Positions 33,226 through 46,735 of a DNA stretch of 64,000 nt are shown one piece after another. Position 1 is the stretch's first letter, and each line of letters starts with the position of its first letter. This DNA comes from Carnegiea gigantea. Lineage: Eukaryota > Streptophyta > Magnoliopsida > Caryophyllales > Cactaceae. The notes under the pieces are model-generated. The model ran no database searches. It was not told the origin of the DNA and worked only from the letters and a program-made list of their open reading frames with translations. The translations under genes were made by a program, and so were the position numbers. The stretch covers positions 408,501-472,500 of the forward strand of contig JAKOGI010000126.1 in the NCBI GenBank assembly GCA_029747015.1. The letters run 5' to 3'.

Positions 33226-33419
33226 CACTATGACAGTATGACACTGTCCCACTTTGACCGTGCACTTCATTCATCAATTTTTATCTCCTGGATGAGATTG
33301 GTTCCAAATAAAGCAAACCCTCCATGATCTCAAAAAATACACTTACAGTTGTAACAAGTGAGCATAGGCCTTAGATAAGGTCCAGATAAAAAAGATCCAG
33401 CTTAAGACAAACAAAAAGC
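33226..33419. other. 194-bp segment absent from unit 1
   Basis: Present in units 2 and 3 (61241-61434) but replaced in unit 1 by a direct join at 5135/5136, with GC shared at both edges. Probably a deletion in unit 1. Nothing coding is seen. Confidence 0.85.
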
Positions 33420-33861
33420 ACACAAAACAAATGGAAACTATCTTGCGCAGTTTACCGCAAACATCGATGCCCATTATGAAGGCATTATGACAAAATTTCA
33501 GATTTTTTATAAAATGAACCAGACTGGCGCCCGGACATGTACTCGTGAAGTGATGCTTTAGCATGAGACAGCAACGCAACGGTACAATACTCATTTAGTA
33601 TTCTTTTTCTTCATCCTTTTCAGTGATAATCAAAATCCATCAACCTCGAAAAGTCCTCAACGCACTGCCTCAAATTGATCAAGATGCACCCATTTCAAAG
33701 GAAAATTTGGCCCCATCTCATAGTAGAAATTCACCTCATAGAAGCCGCGCTTGCTCATGATCTTTTTTCAGCCAGTAAAGGCACTTAAGAATACACCAGC
33801 AAGATAACTAACATTGCAATCAATAGAACGTTTACAAGCATTCTTGTGAGGTCAGGTTCCA

Positions 33862-33912
33862 GACCCACATCAGTGGAATAACAAGTGGAAGGAAAGAGAG
33901 GCCGATACAAAA
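33862..33912 (+). promoter_or_regulatory. U1 promoter: USE and TATA (unit 2)
   Basis: GACCCACATCA at 33862-33872 and ATACAAAA at 33905-33912, unchanged from unit 1. Confidence 0.8.
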
Positions 33913-33936
33913 GAAACATGCCAAGTATGGAGAAAC

Positions 33937-34098
33937 ATACTTACCTGGATGGGGTCAATGGGTGATCAACAAGGCTCATGGCCTAGGTACGTGGCCTCCA
34001 TTGCACTGTGGGAGGCGTGCCTGCCTAACGTCTCCCCAAATTGGGAGAGCGTACATCATAATTTGTGGCAGCAGGGGCCTGCGTCCGCGCGGCCCCTG
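33937..34098 (+). ncRNA. U1: U1 spliceosomal snRNA (unit 2)
   Basis: Full-length copy with the ATACTTACCTG start, the ATTGCAC loop, the Sm site AATTTGTGG and a strong terminal stem-loop. One base differs from unit 1, a C to T in the GGCGCGCC segment after stem-loop II. It is probably functional. Confidence 0.97.
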
Positions 34099-34269
34099 TC
34101 CCAATTGTAGTTCTAATTTTGTCATTTGATCATATAGTAAAGAACAATCAAAATCAGGGATGAACGAACGACGAGGTGATGCCCAAAAAACATAATCATT
34201 CCAATGTCTATAGAAACATGAATTTGAACAGGATGAAAAAAAGCTGAAGTAACTTTTTTCAACTTGGCA

Positions 34270-36272
34270 GGTGGCAGCACTACGTTACACAGATTAATTG
34301 GCATTTCACATTTATCAGATGTCTCTAAAATGGTGTTGAATTGCTTTGCACTTCTCAGTCACATTACACAGGACACCTGCAGAAGCATCCTTCATGTAAA
34401 ATGATCCCACGCATTTTAGCATGTTACTGATCTAGTCCCACATGAGTAGATAGCATGATTGGATAAAAAATCCGGGCACTTTTGATGTCTAATCACAGCA
34501 TCATCGAGACTCAGTCACCAAACACATCACAAATTGCCAAGTCTAATTAGCTTAGCTACCCCCAAAGAAACTATAGGGTATTGTACCAATAGCTTCTTCT
34601 GACATGAGACTGTTGTGTCACCAGCTTCTTCCTGCATCACCAAGAACTAAGAACCAGTGAGGAAGATGTCAGGACCAAGTTCTTGTTTACCTTTTCAAGA
34701 CTGTGCACCACAGAATGTAATAAAATGTATTAACTTATTCCATATTTTCATTTACGTAACTGAGACAGTGTCAGGTAATCAAGACTTGGACAAGATTAGA
34801 AAAACGTAACTTCGCAAAAAGAAGCCAAGTTTGAAACCTAGATATACAGTCATTCACATAAATTGCCCTCAACGAAAGAGATGGAAGGTTCACATATAAA
34901 AACAAAGGCTTCAATGACTTTTGGGAGCTGCAATAAAACAGAAGGGTAAACACGAGAAGAATTTCCACTAATAGAATGATCTGAGAGAGAAATTCTTACA
35001 TTGCTGTCACCAGTACAAGCCACTGATGAGATGGAAAAGTTGTCCATTTGCTGGTACTGCTTGGTGCAGACTGTAGCAAATTTGCAACCAGTGCCACCAC
35101 AATGCACATAAGCAATGCTCTAGGAAAGTTCCGAAAGACTAGCTGAGTTTCCAAATACACCTAATGCCCACGAGCAAAGAACGAGGAAATCAGGTACTAT
35201 CTTCAGGCAGATCCAGACAGAGATTTTTCCAGCACAATTTGCTGCAAAATCAATGAATCATTTTTTTTTGGGGGGGGGGGATTGATATGAACATTTAAAT
35301 TGAAACCAGAGTACTCCTGCATTGCAAATAAAAAAAATGTCTTTTTTATGTGAATAAATGCTTCCCTCGGAGCCCCTTATGAAAGAAGCCATCCTGCCAG
35401 CAGTAACTATACAACATTATAACATGACAACAATGACGCGGCAAAAGTATTCACCTTATTCATAACAAAACAAGCCTGTCTTTCTGGACTACTGCGGATT
35501 TATGTGGCATCAAGCTCTGGATGATTGGCTCCTTGACCTGCCTGAAGGTGAAAATAGCATTAGAAGTCTGAATTCCAATGTGTCTGCAGAATATCCCACC
35601 ACATCTTCTGCCATTTTCGTAAAATGGTCTCACAAGCTGGACGGAAGCACTAACCATCACACAAGCAGAACTCACACTAATCAGTCTCAAATAAGGATTG
35701 CTGTTGCAAATTACTAGAGTGTTGATCCCAAATGCAAAGTACTAGAGTATTGATCCCAAAGTTGAAGTATATAAGTGCTGAAATACTCAGATTGATTAGA
35801 GAAAAAATTTAAAACAAAAAAAGCCATCCACCTGCACTTACCTTTCACCAATGAAATAGACGTGTAGTGTTACCAAATAGAAATTAGCAGGAAGATTCTC
35901 GTCCATCATCGACCGTTTTCATCAGTACGCTTATAGTGCAGCGCTTAAGAGCCAAAGGTAACATAATTTCGTTTTCTTCTAAATTTTTAACATAGAAAAA
36001 TCCAGAATCCTTAATTTAACTAAACTTTTGGACCATTTCTTCCTGACAATAAGCCCTAAATGGAAGCTTGAGCAATCAGTCACCCACAAATCATCACGGA
36101 GTTTGCAAAATTGAATTTCTAGAGCAACAATACACCTAATCCGTACATGAGGAATCGTAACCTACAATCAGTCTTAGAATGGTAATCTAACCATAAAATG
36201 AAGCATAAAACTCCGAAAAAGCTAAATAACAGGAACATGCAAAGGACCGAAACAGAATTCAAAAGCACTCAC
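34270..36272. repeat. Block B region (unit 2), with a 365-bp deletion
   Basis: Counterpart of 5985-8347. The exon-like segment at about 35000-35119 is unchanged in protein. Near 35802 about 365 bp present in units 1 and 3 are gone, with A-runs on both sides of the joint. This removes the exon-like part matching 7738-7850. Confidence 0.75.
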
Positions 36273-36390
36273 CAGAAGAAGCAAGTGATTTTGCAGTCTC
36301 TCCTGACTCAAAAGTAAGCTGCGAAATCGCCATCTTTTGGTAGAATTCTTGAAAAATAAGAGAGAGAAGAAGAAGGCGAGAGATCGCCAT
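36273..36390 (-). CDS. Possible first exon of unrecognised gene (unit 2)
   Basis: Counterpart of 8348-8465, with the same ATG, length and GTGAGT donor. One V to F change in the hydrophobic N-terminus. Because unit 2 lacks about 365 bp downstream, any spliced product here would differ from unit 1. No family recognised. Confidence 0.35.
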
Positions 36391-36965
36391 TTTCGTAGAA
36401 CTGAAAGAGCCTGACACTGACAGTGACAGCCTTCAGCTCTGTTGTATTTTTTAAAACACGACCAGAGAAGCATATTTTGGGGGAGGAGAGAGAAAGGCAG
36501 AGAGGGAACGGAATGTTAAAAAGCCGCGAAACTGTGTGAGTGAGAGAGAGAGACTCCGTGTAAACTGGTTTGGGTTTGGGCCAACGCGGATGGGTTGGGG
36601 TTTGGCGATGTAATTGAATATTAGAAGATATAGTGGCCTGATAATAAATAGGACAACTCTTTCTTGATGCTTCAAATTCCAAAATTTTATATTGGATGTA
36701 TAAAGCTTCCATAATCATGGTGTGCAAAGTTAACTCAAAAGTGGAATAATTATTCTATAATTTTTTTGAATTTATTTCTTTTTTTCTGAATTTATTACCA
36801 TAGGCACATATATTAGTCTAGACTTGACTCGTTAACTACAAACATATCTTTCATCCAAATATATGAGACATGTTTGATAAAGTAGTAGTGATGACATATA
36901 GCAATTGTCTCGAAATTATACACAGAGTGACACAGTGAATTAGGCATTCTAGAGCATATAAACGG

Positions 36966-37418
36966 TAGGGGTATGCAAAAAAAGGGAAACCAAAAACCAA
37001 ACTGAAAAATCGAAAAAATCGAAGTAAAAAATCGTTAACCGTATAATCTTTCAAAAAAATTGGTTCGGTTGACCGAACCGAAAAAAGATTTCGTTTTCGG
37101 TTCGGTTACAGTTCAGACGATTTGAAAATTCAGTTAACTAAACCGAAATTAATTTTTTTCCCAAAAATTTATACATAAAATATTAAAGATTTAGGTAAGA
37201 AAGTGCAGTTTTTTTATTATTTATGAATTGTAACCAAAATTTAATTTTTATAAAAAAATTATAATCATAAAAAATGAAAAATTTAGGTAAGAAAGTATAC
37301 TTTTTTATTAATTTGTGAACAGTTAACCAGAATTTTTGGTTCGGTTATGGTTCGGAATTTTCTTGAACCGAAAAATCAGTTAACCGAAAGTCAGGGGAAC
37401 CCGTTTTGCACACCCCTA
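36966..37418. mobile_element. hAT-like MITE (unit 2)
   Basis: Same insertion as 9041-9492, with the same ends and flanks and several substitutions plus small indels. Inherited with the unit. Confidence 0.8.
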
Positions 37419-37905
37419 ATGAACACTACCATAAAGCATATCCCGCCACGAAGGAATGCTTTTCTCTGGTTGAGTATGAATAAGAAGAAATGCTTTTGCA
37501 CACTCCTAATATTGCACTAGAGCCCGCGAACTAACACATGAAGAAATGCCTTTCGTTTTTTAAAGTATTTTGAAATGCAAGCGAAAAAGAAGCCTCATTT
37601 CTGCAATGTCAGCATAAAAATTTATTACACACCTCCTCATTCTCTCTCTTCTTTCTAAACTCAATTCTCTATCCCTTTCTCTGGTTGAGTATGAATGAGA
37701 AGAAGAAAGAGAAGAAGAAGTGACGAAGCAGAGTTCTTGATATTCAGACCAAATCGAAGAAGAAGACTGAAAACTTAGTACACATCCCCTCAATTCTCTC
37801 TCCGTTTTCTCTGGTTGAGTACGAACAAGAGAAGGAAGAGAAGACGAAGTGACAAAGTAGAGTTGTTGATTTTCTGATCAAATCGAAGAAGAAGACTGAA
37901 GGATC

Positions 37906-40900
37906 ATGGTAAGTGCTAGTTATTTTGCTTAACATTCATCACATTCGACTTGCATGTTGCATCTTTGTCCTGTCTTTGATTCCTTTTTTTGGAAGTTTAT
38001 ATGCAAATGGATTGTTAGGTTTTTTCAAGTGCTAGATTTTTTTTCTTTTTTGTGTTAAAGTTACTTGTTGAGGTTTTCCACTGAGGTTTTTCAAGTGCTA
38101 AAATTTCTTTTTTTGGAGGCTTTCTGCATCTGGTTCTTCGAATCTGGTTATTTAGCATGCATAATCACACAATTGTCTCTGTAGGCTTGTTTGCTGAGAT
38201 AATTTTGTATGTGTAGCTAATTTTGAGAAAAGTTTTTACACAAGGGGAAAAGAATTTGGTTGTTTATTATAAGGACAAAATGCTCTCAATTTTTGATGTT
38301 AACTTTGGAACAATATCAAGTGATTGACCTATTTAGAGATGTGAAGAGAGCAGCTATAGAACAGAGTGTAAAATTTTGGCATTCTCTTAGGAAAGAGAAT
38401 CAAAGGTGGGCACTTAGGTGTGATAAGGATTGGGTAAAGTTGTCAAGCCATTGGGAGACTCTGAAAAAAGGTAATGCAATACCTTTATATATGGTTGACT
38501 TGCCTGAAGCTAGTGATGTGCAAAAGGTCGTTGAAAGCATGGAATAGTTGCAAGCATCAAAACTGGAAGGCCTTGACCAACCTCACCCTATCTCTCAACA
38601 AAACCTACACTAAATGAAACTGAACCTAACTCTCAACTATCAAAAGAGCCAACGCTAGGTGAAGCAAGGTTTTGGGCAAATAATTTGATTGTAAGACCAA
38701 GTGGCATTTATGTTAGCCCTAAGGTTTCAGCAAAGGCCGAGCCCAAACCAAAAGCAAAGCAAGGTGTTAGAAAATCCCTACCTAACCCAACCCAACAAAC
38801 TAGTTTCCAACCATGCCATACCCCAGAAGGCCCTAAATAAGATCACAGGGATGCCCAACCCTTACCCCTAGCAGTTCTCCCTCAATACCAACACCTCCAA
38901 TCCATGTTGCTATCCCAACAACCCATACAACCCCGCCTACTTCAAAAAATCCCTCCCAACCCCGCCATACCCCTAGAAGAGCCCAGACAAGATTACAAGA
39001 AAATCCAACCCCTACCCCCATAAGTCCTTCAACACCAACACCTGTAATCCAACTACAAAGTCCCTTTTCTCAACCCTGCTGCAGTCCAAGAAGGGCCCAG
39101 AAAAGCCCATCTCAGGCTTGTATTGCTTCAACCACATCTCAGCCATACAACACTCTAATAAGACCCAAACTAAAATCCTATTCAACACAGTCAAGGCACT
39201 CAGTTGATGCAGGTTTGGGGATTGTGAGGAAAGATTATAATGGCTTGCACGACTTTGATGTGGGTTCTTTATGCCAACCACAAATCTCATAGTTGGATAT
39301 ATTCTTTGAAGATGACAAGAATGTGGTCAGTAAGGAGATGGAGCAGGCAAATGATGACAGTGAGGGGAGTGACTATGAGGGAGGTGAAAGTGAGGACTCT
39401 GAGCAAGAGCCAATGGATGAGGAGTCAGGTTATGAGGGGTTAGAAGACATTAACTTGGAGACAGATACTTAAGTTAAAATGGTGTTAGGGCATCAATTGA
39501 TTGGTGAAGATGGGAGTGGAAGTCAGTTAGTAGTCAATAAAATGGCTAAAGTGTTCCAAAAGGATAGGTTATGGAGCAAAGGGAGGGATGAAAAGGTGAA
39601 ATTAGCTCCTGGTGACATCTTTACTTATAAGGAGGACTTGCTGAAAGTGATGAGAAAATGTTGTGTTCAAGAAGGTGTATCTTTCAGGAAACTAAGGAAT
39701 GATAGGAAGAGATACGCCCAGAAATATTGTGTTGGTTGACAATATCACTTGGATGATAAGAAGCATCGCTGGAAGCCATGTGTGTCCTATGGCTAAAGAG
39801 AACAAGATGGTAAATTCCAGATGGGTTGCCAGCCATCTGTTGGAGCACTTTGGGTCCAATCCAAACATGGATGGCAAATATATACAAGATACAATCATGA
39901 GGAGATATGAGGTCTTCGTTCCTAATCATATCTACTGGACTGCAAGGAGGTTTGTGAAAGAGATTGTAAAAGGCAAACATGATGAAGGGTATAGGGTGCT
40001 TCCAAAGTACATGGCGCAGTTCCAGGAAAGAAATCCAAAGTCTGTGTGCTTCATAAACTGGACCGACTAAGGCCCAGGGAAGAACCCCACCTTTAAGAGG
40101 TGTATGATCTGTGTTGGTTCTGCAGTGTCAGCTTTTAAAGAGCATTGCAGGCCCCTCATTAGCATTGATGCATGCTTTTTAAAAGGTCCCTACATGGGAG
40201 TGCCGATGACTTCTATAGGATTGGACGACAATAATGATCAGGTCCCTCTTGCTTATGAGGTGACATCATGTGAAAATGAAGAGGAGTGGAATTTCTTCAT
40301 TCATGGACTTGCTGTCGCTCTAGAAACAAGGGAGGATAGCTCTAAATATACCATCATGTCTGATAGACACAAGGTAATACATCACTAACTAAATCCCAAA
40401 TTTTATATGTTTCTTGTATATGTATGCTGATATAAATTATTTTCTTATTTTGGTCACTCAAGGGTATAATTAAAGCACTAAAGAAGATCATGCCACAAGC
40501 TTCAAGGAAGATCTGTGTTCTGCACTTTTACAAGAATTTTGCTTGTCAATACACTGGTAAGTCAACTATTAACCTTATTTTTATCCTTTAGTTATCATTG
40601 TAGAGATGTTGACTTATTTTTCCCATTGAAACATTGCAAGGTATTTGGTTCCATCGTTTTTTCTTTACTGCTGCAAATGCTTGCTCTCCCTATGTATTTA
40701 CAAAGGCTATGGACAAGATTAAAGAGACGGATGCTTCTACATATCACTAGCTAAAGAACAATGAGCCCCTAGAACATTGGGCTAGGATTAAGTTTGATAA
40801 GGCCCTAAAGTCGGATGACAATACTAATAACTTCGTAGAGAGTTTTAACAATGCTATTGTAAAGAATAGGGGCAAGCCAGTGTATAATATGCTAGAAGAG

Positions 40901-41881
40901 ATTAGGAAGATAGTTGGAAGTAGGTTTGATAGGAGGTTTCAATTGGCAGCAAGTTGGGATGGCAAAGTCACACCCTATGTGGAGAAAAAGTTGAGGATTG
41001 TTGAGATAGAAGCCAGGAAGTGTAGTAATATTGATCCTGTAGGAAGGGGAGAGTTTGATGTTTTAGAAGGTAATACTAACTTTAGTATCAAGGTGAGAGA
41101 CCATTACTATGATTGTAAAAAATGGCTATTTAGTGGCTTGCCTTGCAAACATGCAGCTAGATGTATTCTAAGGATGAACCAAAAGTTGGAGGACTATTGT
41201 GCTCACTAGTTTCTAGTTGAAAAATACAGAAAGTTGTATGATGGAATTATTCATCCTATTCCTGACTCATGCATGTGGGGGGAGACTAGTTTGCTAAGAT
41301 TAGATCCTCCTTTTAAACTGAGAAAAAAGGAAGGCCAGAAAAGCATAAGAGGAGAGAGTCCATTGCTGTTATAAGGATGAACCAAAAGTTGGAGGACTAT
41401 TGTGCTCACTAGTTTCTAGTTGAAAAATACAGAAAGTTGTACGATGGAATTATTCATCCTATTCCTGACTCATGTATGTGGGGGGAGACTAGTTTGCTAA
41501 GATTAGATCCTCATTTTAAACTAAGGAAAAAAGGAAGGCCAGAAAAGCACAAGAGGAGAGAGTCCATTGCTGTTATACAGCTCCAGGGCAGGTTAAGATA
41601 TGATAGTGACACCAAAAGGTGCAAGAATTATAGGCAAGTAGGGCATAATACTCTGGCTTGTGAAAAACCGAGGGATGCAAATGGCAACCTGATCTAGAAA
41701 TGCAAGAGGAAGCCCAAGCAAAAAAAGGGAAATCAGGTTAGGAGGCTTACAAAGGTTCAGAAGATCATCCATAATACCACAGCTGCAGCAACCTCAGCTA
41801 CTCCCACTCAATCCAGCCAAGCTCACCATCAATGATGCAATTGCAGCCTCTGTGTTTTTTGGACAACAAATACCTTTGTAA
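37906..41881 (+). pseudogene. MULE transposase pseudogene (unit 2)
   Basis: Same layout as the unit 1 copy: Pro-rich linker, acidic stretch, catalytic region with IDACFLKGPYMGV, DRHK, then SWIM finger. Lesions partly differ. The catalytic stretch at 40104-40388 is open through QVPLAYEV, where unit 1 has a stop. A separate stop occurs at about 40068, the SWIM finger has lost its first cysteine (YDCKKW in place of CDCKKW), and a 203-bp tandem duplication disrupts the C-terminus. The CCHC-type knuckle near 41620 is better preserved (CKNYRQVGHNTLAC) but its second cysteine is replaced by tyrosine. It is inactive. Confidence 0.88.
41170..41575 (+). repeat. 203-bp tandem duplication in unit 2 transposase
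   Basis: AAGGATGAACCAAAAGTTGG starts at 41170 and again at 41373, with the sequence between repeated. Absent from unit 1, so it arose after the units duplicated. Confidence 0.92.
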
Positions 41882-42100
41882 TTTTGCTTATGTGGTCTTA
41901 TTCTCCCCTTCTCCTGACAGAAGTTAAAGTGTTGGTTACATTTTGGAATTTTTTGTACACCTGATGATGCTTATTTATAAATCTTGTGCTGGGAGAAGCA
42001 AACAATGCAATGTACAAACTTATCAATATTTCTTTCGCAACCACTCAAGAGCTTAATCATAAGTTTATTAGCATTAACATGTCACATTACACAACACATT

Positions 42101-42310
42101 TTATATTATCGTTGCTATTGACTGCACTATGATCACACCAATTAGTAACATAACAATGATGCTCTGACCCTTCGCTATCATTTGCACAATCATTTTCAGT
42201 TCTCTGAATTCTTGCCTCATTGGTTGAATCTCACTCAATATCTTTGCATCCAAATTCTGTCCCACAGCATCAGCCCAACTAAGAAACTCATCACATTGCA
42301 TACATTTCAT
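42101..42310 (-). pseudogene. GRF-type zinc finger ORF (unit 2)
   Basis: Open for 69 codons. It includes the second half of a GRF finger (KCMQCDEFLSWAD), a coiled-coil-like stretch (ILSEIQPMRQEFRELK) and a hydrophobic C-terminus. Unlike unit 1 there is no stop after KCM. The upstream first half of the finger (CLRC, about 42380) is in frame but separated by a TAG, so the full protein is broken here as well. Confidence 0.65.
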
Positions 42311-43065
42311 GTAAACTCTTTCAGGAGTATTGCTTAACTATGACACTCTTCTTGTACCTTGAACCTTACATCTCAAACATGTCACAAATTCATGCTTATT
42401 TTGACTGCTCCATGAGAAAGAAGAGCCTTGCATTTTCAGTTCCCTGATATCAACAACATTATCATTAAAAAAAAAAATCCGATTATCATTTCCTATATCC
42501 TATAAGTGTTGTTAAATAAAATATTCCTATTATCATTTGCTATATCCCGAAGTTTTGTTTTAAAAAATATTCCTATAATCAAGGTTTAAATTTAAAAATA
42601 AAAAGTATTATTCAATTAATTATTTTCAATTAATACATTACAATATATAAATTTTGTGCTTAGAAAATATTGGCATCACCTTGCTGCTCAGCACTTTGCA
42701 ATGGAAGGAAAAGGAAACGAGAGATGCGAGAGAAACAGTGGGATGGGAAGATGATGGAGTGTTGCCTTAAATAAAGAGAGCATGAGGAAAGATGACCGTT
42801 GGAGGGAGGCGGGTTTTTAAAAAAAACTCAAACCAATCCCACAACTTAGTCTTAGCAACCTAAAATAGTAAATAAGGGTAGTTTCGGTATTTTACACATT
42901 CCAATGCTTTTCCGCCAAAATTTGCTCGGAATTTGCATAGCTGGCACCGAAAATGGACCTATCACCAGTTGCAGCAAAATAAAAGGGACCTGATAATCTA
43001 TTTTGAGAACACAAGGCCCTGAAATATAGATTCCATAAAATAGTATGTACCTCGGAGCCATTTTT

Positions 43066-43111
43066 GGCATTCTAGAGCATATAAACACTATACATAAAGC
43101 ATATCCCGCCA
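43066..43111. repeat. 46-bp flanking direct repeat (right copy, unit 2)
   Basis: Counterpart of 14979-15024, with the left copy split around the MITE at 36966. Confidence 0.85.
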
Positions 43112-44515
43112 AATCATTTTCATACAGTACATTGAAGAAACCCTATATCATGGTTTATTGGGAGTGTAAGCATAATGAAGATCACAACATACGAGTGCAA
43201 AACATACACGACACTCAAAAATCCCATTAAAAGCTACTTTAACCTCCCGGGGACAAAAAGGGGTAGAAAAGTCCAACACTGAGATAACACATCTCGTTGA
43301 TGTCAGTGTCAAATTGACAATGGATACCACACTTGGTTCAAGCCTATTTATACTGGCTCAACATGAGCCCATCCCATGCTACTCTAAGCCCATCCTATGC
43401 TTCAAGTCTGGTCTTGAACATCCACTCAGCATCTCAACCTCACTTTGATCCTCTCTCCTTCACCTATCACACTAAGACTACCAACACTTAAATAGTGAAG
43501 GACAGAAGCACCAACCCAGCCATCTCCATGTTCTGCCATGTTATACCCTGCGTCTTGCTCACTGAGCAACTAACCTTTAAAAACCATGAATGAAAATTGG
43601 ATGTTCAGAATTTTGTCTTTGTCTATGAAAAAGGCGAAACTCCTCAGTTGCAATCCCCTATTCGAAATAATCCGTCTCTGATCTAATGTTAAAAGAAATA
43701 GTGCTCCAACTGTGTAAATGCATTGCTAAATATATAGACCTTGTATCAGACCTATCTTGACCAACAAACAACTTCCATGTCCATTTTAAACAATTTGTGT
43801 ACAAAAGACGTAATGAACCTCCTCTGTTCATCAGCCTGCACTTCTGTTATATCATTTTTCTCAAGTTGTGTATTTACTTGTTAATTGATAATTTCATTTG
43901 TTATCCTATCCCTAATAATTTGCTGTTCAGACCCCTGTAAAGTTGGTTGATGCTACTTAGTATTCTTGGTCTTCAAGGTACTGAGTTGCAATTCTATGCA
44001 ATGTCATTACAACCTTGGATGTCATCTGAGTATTGATACGGGTGTGATGCTATGTGAAGCTATGTGATGTCTCACTACTCGACTGTGACATGAAAGTTCC
44101 CTAGTTTATTGACGTTAAAACGATTCGATTTCTTCATGCTTTTGAATGAGATTGATTTAGTCTTACTATAATGGCATGCGTTTGATTACTCCATTGATGG
44201 TCTCATGTGAAAAGCCTTTAGATGCCAACTTATCTTGCTTAGATATAAGATTGAAAGCTTATATTCATTTTAAGATAAGTTTTGATATGGTCATCCATGC
44301 TAACTCATTTGTCCATCTTCTACGTGGTTTGCCCTCGACACCTTTGATATAGTGGGTGGACATTTAAAGAGATTTGGCGAGGATGAGACTGGATACCATA
44401 ACCTTTTTTTTCCTGTCTGAAAGTTGTATTTAATTATAAAGTAAAGTCTTGAATTCTGCTGTTGAGTTGTGCCATATGCACATGTACCTCATGTTTTAGT
44501 ATGCAATAGACTTTA

Positions 44516-44740
44516 GAATTTCGAGGAAAAAATTCTTTCAAGGGGAGAGAATGTAATAGGCGACGAATTTCAATTAGGAATAATTATAAAGGTGATAATT
44601 TTATTATCCATGTTTAATTATATTAGCTATATCACGTGTTTGTGTAAAATTGACAGGTTTAGTTAAAATTACACCGAGGTGTGATTTCGTAAAATTACCG
44701 AAATTGAATTGGGCTATTTGGTCTCGCAATCAATTGTGCT
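44516..44740 (+). mobile_element. Ty3/gypsy remnant (unit 2)
   Basis: Counterpart of 16430-16650. The EFRGKNSFKG tail, the polypurine tract and the TGTAATAGG start (44552) are all kept. Confidence 0.55.
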
Positions 44741-46735
44741 TGACTTCTTTAGGCACATCCCATTGATGTTAGTTTACACTGGCAACAGGTGCCGACACTT
44801 GATTCAAGCATATTTATACCTCTCCAACGTGAGCCCATTCCAAGCTCCTATTAGCCCGTCAAATCTCAACAGATCTATCTCAATTTGACCCTCTCTCCTT
44901 TGCCTGTTACACTGCGACTGCCAAAACTTGAACAATGAAGGAGGGAAGCACTAGCCCAGCCATTCGAAAAAGAGGGATGCCTCATTGTAAGCCAACTGAA
45001 GAATTCATATTGAAAAATGATATTACATCAACAAATTTGCTAATGAATTCCCTTTTGCAAAATTTATCAAGACAATGGTAATTTCTTGGAGCGTCAAAGA
45101 AAAGTGCCCGCCTTGCTGGTGTCAAAAGGCTAATAGCCATTCAGAGTACTGACTCTTTCATTTGCTTCAAGGATGACATAAGAACATAACGTCACAGCTC
45201 GTGCTTCAACAATATCCCAGCAGCATCAGTTCAAAGAATTGGATTATCCCAGCCGCAACACTGGTAAAAGCACTTGCCTTCTAGACTACTTGTCTCGAGA
45301 CAGTGAGTTACATAATTGACCCCATTGCAGTTTGGAATCAGATAGAACTATATGCATGCCAGACTCGATCCAACAGCATCCAGGCGTGGCCAATATACGG
45401 GCCTTGCCCTGGTTTTTTTTAAAAAAAAACAATGCTAGCGAACAGCCAGAGTCACCATGGTTCATATTGTTGTGCGATGATTGATTTGGCAACTAAACCA
45501 GAAGCCTAAATTGCAATAGTCAAATGATAAATATCTTACTACAAGACACTTCTTTAATAGATCTAGCAAACCAGTGCAAAACAAGAAAGCACTTCGCTGA
45601 ATTGCTACAAATGAATAGTTTCTTCTGATCATTCCAATTTATATTCTCTATTTCAATGAACTATAAACTGTTGCCTTATTCTAGTTGTTTGTTCAATTAT
45701 AGTTCCAGCTATCACCTCGAGGTGTGCCATCCCATGCAGTTCTATGACAAATGAGACGCTTGAGAGTCCCAGTAGCAAGCTAAAGCATACATAAACAAAT
45801 CCTATCGGCAAATCAGTCAACAAATCAATCCTATAGGCAAATCTATGTTGTTCTTATTCTTCATTTGACATCAAGCGCCAATGTCAAGTACTAAACGATG
45901 CCATGGATTTGGACACTTCGGCCAAACTAAAACATACAAAATTTTACTTGATATAAAAAAAAGTCACTGCATTATCTATCATATTACAGTTAGCAAGCTT
46001 AACAAAACTTCAGAAGACGGATGATAGAAATATTTCAGGTTTTTAGTCCAATCTCCTTAAAATGAAGCAGAGTTTAAGCAGTATAACCCTAAGCATATCA
46101 ATATGAATTATGAAGAATCAAAGTAGGTCAGCATACCACATCTCCTTGCACATCTATAAAAATAGCAAGTTATCAGTCAACAAAGGTGCTTTCTTCAGTA
46201 TGCCATCTTTCCTGGTAATTCTCATTGAACCAAGGATTGACATGGACCAAAGAACATGATGAGGTGAGAAAAAACGTGATGCATTTATATGCATATCAAA
46301 TAGTTTTTATTTCAAGAAAAATTACCTAACTATAGTTCATTTTTCGCAAATAATAAGTAGGGAACTGACTACAAAAACAGAGAGAACAATCGACATTAGT
46401 TATGTCAAGCCAATTCAACTGCAATTATGTATACACTCTTGTGCACAAAGGCTAGGGCCACAGATACAATTAGATATCTTCCTTGATGTTTAGTCTGGCA
46501 AATGTAAATGCGAGTATGTATTACATATGAGACAACCAAAAAACAAAAAGCCAGGAAGAGGATCTACATCTAGGAAGTGGCGACAACATAGCTAGTTCTA
46601 AACCAAGAACAACTTGGTGAAAAGATTACGACGTAGCTATATCTAACACAAGAAGAACTTGATGAAAAGATGGGACAAGAGTCAAGAGATCATATTATTC
46701 AAAACTGCATCTTGCTATCAACACATAGCCGAAAG

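Larger units (their letters stand above)
37449..43065. mobile_element. Mutator-like element (unit 2)
   Basis: Counterpart of 9523-14978, about 160 bp longer mainly because of a 203-bp internal duplication. The right flanking repeat is at 43066-43111. Divergence from the unit 1 copy is a few percent, higher than in the neighbouring snRNA region. Confidence 0.7.
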
